From contig JAISES010000417.1 of assembly GCA_031263965.1 (NCBI GenBank), positions 1 to 5,096 on the forward strand: 5,096 bases of DNA. The letters are read 5' to 3'. Each line of letters starts with the position of its first letter. Within the stretch, counting starts at the first letter, position 1. Positions 1 through 5,096 of the stretch are shown in pieces. The stretch comes from Prevotella sp. GTDB taxonomy: Bacteria; Bacteroidota; Bacteroidia; Bacteroidales; Dysgonomonadaceae. The notes beneath the pieces were generated by a model that worked only from the letters and a program-made list of their open reading frames with translations, did not search any database and was not told the DNA's origin. Made by a program: the position numbers and the translations under genes.

Positions 1-1718
1 CTACGGGAGAGAAAAAAAATACAACCATCAAACTTGAAAAAGGTCAAGAGACCGAACTTGAAGCTGATATTGATATTTGGAATGTCAAAGCAAAAAGCGG
101 CAAAAACTATGTTTACAAATATACCCTCGAAAAACCTGTTTTTGATTATTTGAACGCTCATCCGAATACTATTCCCATAACAACCGGATTATGGAACTAT
201 TGGCGTACTTTAAGCGGAATAATCCCCGTTGGAAATTCAACAGAGCGAGTCGAAGATGCGCTTAACGATGGTATGGCTTTATTGGACTATTCTAAATACC
301 CCGCATTGAAAGGCAGCTATACTTTTGAAAGGACAAAAGAATATTCAGCCTCGGCAACAATCTCAAAAAAGATAGGGACGCCCAAATGGGCGAGTTGGTT
401 TGGGATTGATTGGTCGGTAACTATCAGTGGAGGCGTATTTATGCAAAGTACATTCCCCCTAGAAGAATCAAAGTATGATTTTGTGGCAAAAGAAATGCGC
501 CCTGTTGTCGAGTACGAAGACCTTAATAAATTTGCATATTATTTACCACGCCTTACTTGGAAGGATGAAATCGACGCCCTAATAGATGATATAAAATCTT
601 CGCTTGATTTGTGGGATATAATTCAAGACTATGCCAAGTCCTTCAGAAAAACGGGAGAAAAACATGCTTCCGCAGAAAAGATACAATTTAGCAATGAGGA
701 GGGTAATCGTAAAAAAAGACTTTATTCGTCTCAATTAAAAGACTATAATAAATTACAAAAAGACAATCGAACAGGGATTTCAACCATGTCGTTTGATATA
801 GCAGGCAATAATCAGGTGTTTGAAAACAACACGAGATTATCCTTCAGCTATTATTATCCCGGCGGCGAAGTACTTGGAGCAACAGTTGGACAGGATACGT
901 TCATTATCATAAGCGACGTCTTCTATCTGCACGCGTATTATCAAGATTCGGTTTCTATGCCCCAGGCGCCTTACGGTAATTTTAAAGTCTTTTCCGAGGC
1001 AGGCAGCGACGACCTCGCTTTTCTGGATATTCATCCTTCCTACTCTGTTGGACTATACCACCAGCCATTATTAGATTCTTTGTGGCGTCTCATAGGAAAT
1101 ACAAATGATACTGTGTCAACAAACAGTTTAGGTACCTATTGTCTTGGCGTCAAAGTAAGCGATGACGACATTCCCCCTGTTATAAATATTATGAAAAACG
1201 ACAATACAAAGACGCTTGAAATCACTGTTACCGATAATATGGCAGTTTATTGGAAAGGCGTATATGTAATTGTTAATGGATTGCTTACAGAATGTCTGCA
1301 TAATGGCAACACGCTTACTGTCAATTTAACGGAGGAACAATTGAACGACGAGATATATGTTCTTGTATATGCCTCCGATTTGGCAAGAAATGAATCGCAA
1401 GCCTCATCTGTTTTTGACAAGACGGAAACGCCTCCTATAGACAACAGTATTTCAAATCCTGTTACGAACAGTTCGGACTGTAAAGTATATCCAAATCCGG
1501 TTCTAAACAATGTCTATGTATTTATCTCGGATGAGTTAAGAGGTAATTCTTCGGTTAAATACATTATAGTTTCTCCGCTTGGACAAACACATCTAACAGG
1601 AACGATTTATAAAGAAGAGACAATAATCAATGTAGAGAAATTAGCGTCAGGCGTTTATTTCATTATTGTATACGATGAAAATAAGATTATTACCCATAAA
1701 AAAATAGTAAAACAGTAG
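1..1718 (+). CDS. Secreted protein with T9SS C-terminal sorting domain (5' end outside window)
   Basis: The frame is open from the window edge (first full codon at base 3) to TAG at 1716-1718, giving 571 visible residues. The TTG at 150 is therefore an internal Leu codon, not a start: it has no ribosome binding site and the upstream codons read as ordinary protein. Numbering from base 3, residues 1 to about 385 match no family I can name; they contain a Lys-rich, probably helical middle and a later Tyr-rich, beta-like region. Residues about 387-465 look like a bacterial Ig-like fold, opening with DDDIPPVI and closing with VYASDLARNES. Residues about 493-571 are a type A T9SS sorting domain, with CKVYPNP near its start, LASGVYFIIV, and a basic end HKKIVKQ. 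In Bacteroidota this tail directs export across the outer membrane and is normally cleaved as the protein is attached or released. The protein is thus inferred to be extracellular; its activity is unknown. The stop codon lies inside a repeat (see 1715-1775). Confidence 0.9.
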   Translation, partial: TGEKKNTTIKLEKGQETELEADIDIWNVKAKSGKNYVYKYTLEKPVFDYLNAHPNTIPITTGLWNYWRTLSGIIPVGNSTERVEDALNDGMALLDYSKYPALKGSYTFERTKEYSASATISKKIGTPKWASWFGIDWSVTISGGVFMQSTFPLEESKYDFVAKEMRPVVEYEDLNKFAYYLPRLTWKDEIDALIDDIKSSLDLWDIIQDYAKSFRKTGEKHASAEKIQFSNEEGNRKKRLYSSQLKDYNKLQKDNRTGISTMSFDIAGNNQVFENNTRLSFSYYYPGGEVLGATVGQDTFIIISDVFYLHAYYQDSVSMPQAPYGNFKVFSEAGSDDLAFLDIHPSYSVGLYHQPLLDSLWRLIGNTNDTVSTNSLGTYCLGVKVSDDDIPPVINIMKNDNTKTLEITVTDNMAVYWKGVYVIVNGLLTECLHNGNTLTVNLTEEQLNDEIYVLVYASDLARNESQASSVFDKTETPPIDNSISNPVTNSSDCKVYPNPVLNNVYVFISDELRGNSSVKYIIVSPLGQTHLTGTIYKEETIINVEKLASGVYFIIVYDENKIITHKKIVKQ

Positions 1719-1775
1719 GGGCGAATAGCATTCGCCCTTAACAAGACATGTAGGGGTCGTCTTTTGCAGCGACCC
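1715..1775. repeat. Pair of GTAGGGG hairpin repeats at the 3' end of the first gene
   Basis: Two units each begin with GTAGGGG and each fold back. In the first (1715-1737), GGGCGAAT at 1719-1726 pairs with ATTCGCCC at 1730-1737 across a 3-nt loop. In the second (1750-1775), GGGTCG at 1754-1759 pairs with CGACCC at 1770-1775 across an 8-10 nt loop. The stop codon TAG of the upstream gene is the TAG of the first GTAGGGG. Hairpins of this type recur between genes in many bacterial genomes, as far as I recall, and behave as REP-like elements. The first hairpin could act as a transcription terminator or RNA 3' stabiliser, but no T-tract follows it, so an intrinsic terminator is not established. 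Confidence 0.7.
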
Positions 1776-1785
1776 AAATTGTCTG

Positions 1786-1821
1786 AATCAGGATTCACAG
1801 GATTATAGGATTTACAGGATG
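1786..1821. repeat. AGGATT short tandem repeat element
   Basis: AGGAT occurs at 1790, 1799, 1807 and 1816, a spacing of 9, 8 and 9 bases, in the context CAGGATTCACAGGATTATAG. Only short A/T/C spacers separate the units. This resembles a small intergenic repeat I have seen in several Gram-negative genomes. No coding or regulatory role is visible; it sits between the GTAGGGG hairpins and the AT-rich repeat. Confidence 0.55.
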
Positions 1822-1825
1822 AAAA

Positions 1826-1914
1826 TAGTGATTAACGATTAGTGATTAATATGAGATTGCAAAAGACAAAACAAAAAGGGCGAAAGGACGAAGGCACGAA
1901 TGGGCGAAAGGTAC
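1826..1914. repeat. Dispersed composite repeat, copy 1 (AT-rich head plus 8-bp units)
   Basis: TAGTGATTAA occurs at 1826 and again at 1840. The second copy leads into an AT-rich head of about 40 nt ending near 1880. Five degenerate 8-bp units follow without gaps: AAAGGGCG (1875), AAAGGACG (1883), AAGGCACG (1891), AATGGGCG (1899) and AAAGGTAC (1907). The head is closely matched at 2730-2770 and, less well, at 2842-2880, so this is a repeat family within the window and not a leader unique to this gene. A 68-codon open frame from GTG at 1842 crosses it but looks spurious. Confidence 0.65.
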
Positions 1915-1970
1915 AAGCAGCGAGTATTTCCTCGTGGCTTGCCTGCCTGTTGCTTGTTGCTTGCAGCCTG
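1914..1970. repeat. Imperfect hairpin followed by 7-bp tandem units
   Basis: CAAGC (1914-1918) pairs with GCTTG (1937-1941), and CGAG (1921-1924) pairs with CTCG (1931-1934) around a 6-nt loop; the two stems are separated by one mismatch and one G-T wobble. Four 7-bp units follow directly: CTGCCTG (1943), TTGCTTG (1950), TTGCTTG (1957) and CAGCCTG (1964). The segment is pyrimidine-rich, whereas the preceding 8-bp units are purine-rich. It ends about 50 nt before the next start codon and overlaps the candidate promoter. Confidence 0.5.
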
Positions 1971-1979
1971 TTACCTTAT
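1950..1979 (+). promoter_or_regulatory. Candidate Bacteroidota-type promoter for the HU-like gene
   Basis: TTG at 1950-1952 is followed after 19 nt by TACCTTAT at 1972-1979. The known Bacteroides pattern is a -33 TTTG or TTG and a -7 TAnnTTTG separated by about 19-21 nt. Spacing and the TA..TT core agree, but the last two bases of the -7 element do not. Transcription would begin roughly 35-40 nt before the ATG at 2024 and give an A-rich leader. The TTG falls inside a 7-bp repeat, so the match may be chance. Confidence 0.3.
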
Positions 1980-2023
1980 AGAAGTAAAAGTAAATTTAAT
2001 AGTAAACAAAAACAAGTCAAATT

Positions 2024-2422
2024 ATGGCATTATTATTTAACAAAGTAGAGAGAGGGAATCCGGCGATTCCCGGGGCGCTCAAAAAGTGGTATCCTATACT
2101 GAAGAGTATGAAGTTAATTAAAGAAAGAAACGTTGCTAAGAAATTGGCGGACGAAACAACCCTTAATCCTAAGGAAGCCGAAATGGCAATAACCCAATTG
2201 AAGAAGGTGGTTATAGACCTTCTTTTGGAAGGTCATACGGTACAGTTGGGAGAATTGGGCAGTTTTCGCTTAACAATATCCGCTGAAGGTTCTAAAACGG
2301 AGCAGGAAGTAACAGCCAACAAGATCAAAAAAGTGAATGTACGCTTTACTGCTTCGGAAGAACTGAAAACAGCGATAGGAACAGCTACGTTGACGGACAT
2401 TTCATCCCTTTCTGCAAAATGA
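2024..2422 (+). CDS. HU-related DNA-binding protein (Bacteroidota subfamily)
   Basis: This 132-residue protein belongs to the HU/IHF-related family common in Bacteroidota. Such proteins dimerise, bend DNA and act in the nucleoid. Visible family marks are an N-terminal extension, absent from E. coli HU, with NKVERGNPAIPG and KKWYP (residues 6-24); the helical dimerisation core VAKKLADETTLNPKEAEMAI (37-56); and VQLGELGSFRLTI (73-85), the strand turn leading into the DNA-binding arm. The usual HU arm motif with NPxTG is missing; residues about 86-103 are AEGSKTEQEV and a Lys-containing stretch instead, as is usual in this subfamily. The ATG follows an A-rich leader without a Shine-Dalgarno sequence, normal for the phylum, and the extension from ATG matches the family start. 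The gene is probably monocistronic: 305 nt of repeats precede it and a hairpin plus the 22-bp array follow it. Its target sites cannot be told from the protein. Confidence 0.93.
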   Translation: MALLFNKVERGNPAIPGALKKWYPILKSMKLIKERNVAKKLADETTLNPKEAEMAITQLKKVVIDLLLEGHTVQLGELGSFRLTISAEGSKTEQEVTANKIKKVNVRFTASEELKTAIGTATLTDISSLSAK

Positions 2423-2440
2423 TTATATCATCTTGGAGTT

Positions 2441-2496
2441 CAGACGCATTCAACAGACGGCGGTGTTCATTAAGCAACACCGCCGAATGGCGTCTG
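2441..2496 (+). terminator. Nested hairpin after the HU-like gene, possible terminator
   Basis: It starts 18 nt after the TGA at 2420-2422. The outer arm CAGACGC (2441-2447) pairs with GCGTCTG (2490-2496), and ATT (2448-2450) can continue the stem with AAT (2486-2488) past a bulged G. The inner arm CGGCGGTGTT (2458-2467) pairs perfectly with AACACCGCCG (2476-2485) over an 8-nt loop. Residues 2451-2457 stay unpaired on one side. The G+C-rich inner stem suits a terminator or 3' end protector, but no T-run follows it: the first unit of the 22-bp array begins within two bases of the outer foot. Termination is thus an inference from structure and position. Confidence 0.6.
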
Positions 2497-2690
2497 CAAT
2501 ATAACTATATTACATTCGCGATATAACTATATTGCGAGAACGATATAACTATATTGCGAACGCGATATAACTATATTGCGAGAACGATATAACTATATTG
2601 CGAGAACGATATAACTATATTGCGAACGCGATATAACTATATCGCAAACATGATATAACTATATTGCGAGAACAATATAACTATATTGCA
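2497..2690. repeat. Array of nine 22-bp repeats with invariant 12-bp core
   Basis: The core ATATAACTATAT occurs nine times, at 2499, 2521, 2543, 2565, 2587, 2609, 2631, 2653 and 2675. The spacing is exactly 22 bp every time and no core base changes. Each core is an inverted repeat (ATATA, AC, TATAT), usually extended to GCGATATA/TATATTGC or close to it. The 10-nt linkers vary among a few forms: TGCGAGAACG after cores 2, 4 and 5 (TGCGAGAACA after core 8), TGCGAACGCG after cores 3 and 6, and divergent ones after cores 1, 7 and 9. The array is non-coding: each core has in-frame stops (TAA on +, TAG on -), and the 22-bp period rotates them through all frames. Candidate roles are a protein-binding array, iteron-like sites or a simple satellite. 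None can be chosen from sequence alone. Confidence 0.9.
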
Positions 2691-2729
2691 AAGGGCAAAG
2701 AAAGTATATGTATAACAAGAGGTTAAAAA

Positions 2730-2810
2730 TAGTGATTAATATTAGATTACAAAAGATGAATAAAAAGGGACGAAAAGATGAAAGGGTGAAAGGGTGAAAG
2801 GGTGAAAGGA
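2730..2810. repeat. Dispersed composite repeat, copy 2
   Basis: The head TAGTGATTAATAT followed by AGATT and CAAAAGA (2730-2756) matches copy 1 at 1840-1866 with two substitutions, and the A-rich stretch after it also aligns with a one-base indel. An 8-bp tandem follows: AAAGGGTG at 2781, 2789 and 2797 and a partial AAAGGA at 2805, preceded by degenerate units from 2773. The same order of AT-rich head and purine-rich 8-bp units occurs ahead of the HU-like gene. The units here are more uniform, which suggests recent slippage expansion. A 79-codon minus-strand open frame across this region (2659-2898) looks like an artefact of the repeats. Confidence 0.65.
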
Positions 2811-2841
2811 CAAGCATTTCCATGTACCAAGTACCTTTACC

Positions 2842-2939
2842 GGTTAATATGAAATTACAAAAGATAAAATAAAAAAAGGTGCAAGGAACAAGGCGCAAGC
2901 AGAAACTCGTCTACTTGTCCACTCGTTCACTTGTCCACT
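2842..2939. repeat. Dispersed composite repeat, copy 3 (diverged head, 7-bp and 16-bp units)
   Basis: GGTTAATATGAAATTACAAA at 2842-2861 and the A-run after it are a third, more diverged copy of the AT-rich head. Four purine-rich 7-bp units follow: AAGGTGC (2876), AAGGAAC (2883), AAGGCGC (2890) and AAGCAGA (2897). A pyrimidine-rich tandem ends the element: two 16-bp units at 2905-2920 and 2921-2936 differ at two positions, each made of two 8-bp halves of the form ACTYGTYY. The element ends 26 nt before the start codon of the lipoprotein gene, so its last units could overlap that gene's promoter. Confidence 0.6.
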
Positions 2940-2946
2940 AAAATTA
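2915..2946 (+). promoter_or_regulatory. Weak candidate promoter for the lipoprotein gene
   Basis: TTG at 2915-2917 and TAAAATTA at 2939-2946 are 21 nt apart, within the spacing of the Bacteroides -33/-7 pattern. The -7 element matches TAnnTTTG only in TA and the two central T bases. The leader to the ATG at 2966 would be short and A-rich. The TTG lies in the 16-bp repeat, which lowers confidence. Confidence 0.2.
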
Positions 2947-2965
2947 AAAAAGTAGAAGTAAATAT

Positions 2966-5096
2966 ATGAAACTAAAAAGATTTTTATTAGCGATAATGCT
3001 AATCAGTACAATAGCAATGGTTGTATCCTGTAAGAAGGAGGAACCAAAGGATGACACACTATCCTCGGATGAAAAGATGGAGGCGGTTATTCAAGAGATA
3101 AAAACCAGCGCTGAAGCTATTTTGTTAAGCGACGATCCGATTGCAGGGTTTGAGGAAAAGGCGTCATATTATAAATCTCTTGATTATGTAGATGATGTTT
3201 ATGTTTCTTTAAGTGGAATGTTAGTGAAACTATCCAATGGAAATGAGTTTTGCTGGCTTACATCACCTGAAGAAAAAGATACTAAAAGTTTAAATACCAA
3301 ATCTATATTAAACGATATTAGTGTTTTTGCATACTCTCGCAAGTCTTTATTACAAATTAAAAGAGCATGCATTCTTAATCAATTTTATAATGATGAAAGT
3401 CTCCAATATATCAAGGATGAATATATTCCAAAAATAGAAGCCGCTCTTAGAGCAATCTCATGTGAGGTTAAGATAGTAAACGGGGAAAAAATTGATACAA
3501 CATTTCTCCGTGATTCATTGTCCGGATATGATTTAATTTTTTATTATACACATGGTGGTTCTTGGGATGAATCAGATAGAACCACATTAACAACGGGACA
3601 GCCTATTCCTATATCTGTACTTAGAAATAGCGCCGCAATAGGAGAACAATTAAAAGCACGGGGAATCGCTCTTTCAGGAGTTGAGTCGACAATAAATGGA
3701 GTAAAAGATGTGTATTATTATTATTCTATTACCAATCAATTTATAGAAAAGAATTATACTGTTAAGAGGTTTTCCAACAGTTTATTTTATACAACAGCTT
3801 GTCAGTCTTATAAATCCGATAGACTTGCGAAAGCTCTTTTTAATAAGGGAGTTGCAGCGTATGTAGGATGGACGGAAATTAATAGTAAAACAGAAACAGG
3901 TAATTTATTATTAGCAAGTTTATTATCAGGAGCTACATTAAAAGAGGCGATAGATCGGTTAGATGAGAAAGAGAAAGTAAGTTATTCTCAGAAACATGGA
4001 ACAACCGCATACTTACAATATTATCCTCCATCAACTGCCGGCAATTTCCGTCTTGTTGAACCTGCTACTGCCGACATTGAACTCCTGACGTCAAGCATCA
4101 ATTTTGGCAACGTAACTGTCGGATCGTCATCAGCGACAAAACAGATTAAAATAAAAAATACAGGCAAGGCAAATTTGACGATAACGGGTATCGCTCCCAG
4201 TTTTTCCTACTTTCAGCATACTTATGACTATGCAGAAATAATAAAGCCGGGCGAAACCAAAACAGCGTCTGTTATTTGGACTCCAAAAGAAGCAGGTACC
4301 CTTCCAAGCGACAGCCGTATTACTTTCCTGTCTAATGCCAATAAACAGGTATCCTGTATCGTTTCCGGTAAAGGCGTTGCGGCTACGCCCGGCAATCAAC
4401 CACCTACTGCGCCCGTATTGGTTAGTCCTAACATTAACGCCCCCAATGTTTCTCTACCAGTTACGTTCAAATGGAATGCATCAACCGACCCTGAAAACGG
4501 ACCCATTACATATTTGTTGTATGTGGGGACAAGTACAAACATAAGCAGTATGAGCGTAAAATATTCCGGCACAGCAACCACCGCAACAGTTTCGGGATTG
4601 GACAACAGCAAAGATTACTATTGGATGGTACGGGCAGCCGACAATGCAGGAAACGATGCGTCAAGCGACTTCAGAAAATTTACTACAGTTGCTGCAACCA
4701 CCACTAATCAGCCACCCAGCGCGCCCGTATTGGTTAGCCCTAACAATAATGCCACCGGCGTTTCCGTACCGGTTACATTCAAATGGAACGCATCAATCGA
4801 CCCTGAAAACGGTCCCATTACGTATTTGTTGTATGTGGGAACAAGTACAGACATAAGCAGTATGAGCGTAAAATATTCCGGCACGTCAACCACGGCAACG
4901 GTTTCATTGGATGGCAGCAAAGATTATTATTGGATGGTACGGGCAGCCGACAATGCAGGAAACGATGCGTCAAGCGCTCTTCCTCCCAGAAAATTTACTA
5001 CAGCTGCAACAACTATCACCAATCAACCGCCCAGCGCGCCCGTATTGGTTAGCCCTAACAATAATGCCACCGGCGTTTCCGTACCGGTTACATTCA
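2966..5096 (+). CDS. Surface lipoprotein with caspase-like (clan CD) domain, ASH-type domain and Fn3 repeats (3' end outside window)
   Basis: The frame is open from ATG at 2966 to the edge, with 710 residues visible. The start gives a lipoprotein signal: basic MKLKR, a hydrophobic stretch, then VVSC with Cys22 as the lipidated residue. Cys22 is followed by KKEE, which fits the Bacteroidota lipoprotein export signal (X-K-D/E-D/E), so the protein is probably on the cell surface. Residues about 166-350 resemble clan CD cysteine peptidases (CHAT, gingipain and caspase relatives). YDLIFYYTHGG carries the likely catalytic His196. FYTTACQS carries the likely catalytic Cys279. GVAAYVGWTE and LLSGATLKEAIDRL follow, as in CHAT-type domains. 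Residues about 370-472 look like an ASH/choice-of-anchor-D domain (INFGNVTVGSSS, IKNTGKANLTITGI). Fn3-like repeats begin at residues 477, 581 and 686; the third is cut by the window. The leader is A-rich without a Shine-Dalgarno sequence. Proteolysis is inferred, and substrate and C-terminus are unknown. GC content jumps near nt 4030. Confidence 0.92.
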   Translation, partial: MKLKRFLLAIMLISTIAMVVSCKKEEPKDDTLSSDEKMEAVIQEIKTSAEAILLSDDPIAGFEEKASYYKSLDYVDDVYVSLSGMLVKLSNGNEFCWLTSPEEKDTKSLNTKSILNDISVFAYSRKSLLQIKRACILNQFYNDESLQYIKDEYIPKIEAALRAISCEVKIVNGEKIDTTFLRDSLSGYDLIFYYTHGGSWDESDRTTLTTGQPIPISVLRNSAAIGEQLKARGIALSGVESTINGVKDVYYYYSITNQFIEKNYTVKRFSNSLFYTTACQSYKSDRLAKALFNKGVAAYVGWTEINSKTETGNLLLASLLSGATLKEAIDRLDEKEKVSYSQKHGTTAYLQYYPPSTAGNFRLVEPATADIELLTSSINFGNVTVGSSSATKQIKIKNTGKANLTITGIAPSFSYFQHTYDYAEIIKPGETKTASVIWTPKEAGTLPSDSRITFLSNANKQVSCIVSGKGVAATPGNQPPTAPVLVSPNINAPNVSLPVTFKWNASTDPENGPITYLLYVGTSTNISSMSVKYSGTATTATVSGLDNSKDYYWMVRAADNAGNDASSDFRKFTTVAATTTNQPPSAPVLVSPNNNATGVSVPVTFKWNASIDPENGPITYLLYVGTSTDISSMSVKYSGTSTTATVSLDGSKDYYWMVRAADNAGNDASSALPPRKFTTAATTITNQPPSAPVLVSPNNNATGVSVPVTF
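4394..5096 (+). repeat. In-frame tandem repeats of about 312-315 bp encoding Fn3-like domains
   Basis: Units start at 4394, 4706 and 5021 (lengths 312 and 315 nt; the third is cut off). Each encodes about 104 residues with the marks of fibronectin III folds: PPxAPVLVSPN, VTFKWNAS, DPENGPITYLLYVGTS, DYYWMVRAADNAGNDASS and a closing KFTT linker. A 49-nt block is identical between unit 1 (4619-4667) and unit 2 (4928-4976). The 76 visible bases of unit 3 differ from unit 2 at only two positions. Units 1 and 2 differ mainly at their ends and in the linker, where unit 2 has SALPPRKF in place of SDFRKF. The high identity explains the open frames on other strands in this region (4396-4611, 4644-4856, 4708-4920), which are shadows. 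Confidence 0.9.

Noticed and set aside
150..152. TTG at 150 as the start of the first gene
   Set aside because: The frame is open upstream to the window edge with protein-like codons, and no leader or ribosome binding site precedes the TTG. The real start is outside the window.
837..1510. Minus-strand open frames of 65 and 87 codons inside the first gene
   Set aside because: They lie wholly within a well-supported + strand coding region and show no protein family features.
1719..1775. Tandem intrinsic terminators after the first gene
   Set aside because: Both hairpins are stable but neither is followed by a T-run, and their shared GTAGGGG start points to a repeat element. They are kept as a repeat with only possible terminator activity.
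1842..2048. 68-codon + strand open frame starting with GTG
   Set aside because: It runs through the AT-rich head and the 7- and 8-bp repeats, overlaps the start of the HU-like gene in another frame, and has no recognisable protein features. The apparent lipobox-like stretch (LLLVACSLL) comes from the 7-bp repeat.
2497..2690. CRISPR array
   Set aside because: The conserved part is only 12 bp, the 10-nt linkers recur in a few related forms instead of being unique spacers, and no cas genes are visible.
2659..2898. 79-codon minus-strand open frame between the array and the lipoprotein gene
   Set aside because: Its Phe/Leu/Pro-rich sequence is the reverse complement of the purine-rich short repeats and part of the 22-bp array. 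It has no family resemblance.
3035..3101. Strong Shine-Dalgarno-like AAGGAGG followed by ATG at 3051
   Set aside because: The ATG is out of frame inside the lipoprotein gene and leads to only 16 codons. Bacteroidota rarely depend on such sequences, and the motif arises from the Lys-Lys-Glu-Glu codons after the lipobox.
4130..4920. Several open frames of 69-89 codons on both strands (4130-4399, 4335-4544, 4396-4611, 4644-4856, 4708-4920)
   Set aside because: They overlap the ASH and Fn3 coding region in other frames. Those in the repeats resemble one another because the underlying DNA is duplicated.

Overview
The window looks like a chromosomal segment of a Bacteroidota (Bacteroidetes) bacterium. 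Three observations support this: the first gene ends in a type IX secretion (T9SS) C-terminal sorting domain, the second encodes the HU-related DNA-binding protein typical of this phylum, and the third encodes a lipoprotein whose +2 to +5 residues match the phylum's surface-export signal. The start-codon leaders are A-rich and lack Shine-Dalgarno sequences, which also fits.

All three genes lie on the + strand. (1) 1-1718 is the 3' part of a gene for a secreted protein of unrecognised main domain, with an Ig-like segment and a T9SS sorting tail; the gene starts upstream of the window. (2) 1719-2023 is a 305-nt gap filled with small repeats: two GTAGGGG hairpins (the first supplies the stop codon of gene 1), an AGGATT tandem element, and a dispersed AT-rich/8-bp repeat. 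(3) 2024-2422 encodes the HU-family protein. (4) 2423-2965 is a 543-nt non-coding stretch. It holds a nested hairpin, a very regular array of nine 22-bp units with an invariant 12-bp core, and two more partial copies of the repeat found ahead of gene 2. (5) 2966-5096 is a long open frame running off the right edge. It encodes a lipoprotein with a caspase-like (clan CD) domain, an ASH/choice-of-anchor-D type domain and at least two and a half nearly identical fibronectin III-like repeats.

Genes 1 and 3 are both envelope or surface proteins, and gene 2 is a nucleoid protein. The gaps and repeats between them argue against one operon, and no joint pathway can be read from the window. The points most worth a second look are the 22-bp array beside the HU-like gene, and the mosaic surface lipoprotein whose AT-rich protease-like half joins a GC-richer repetitive half.
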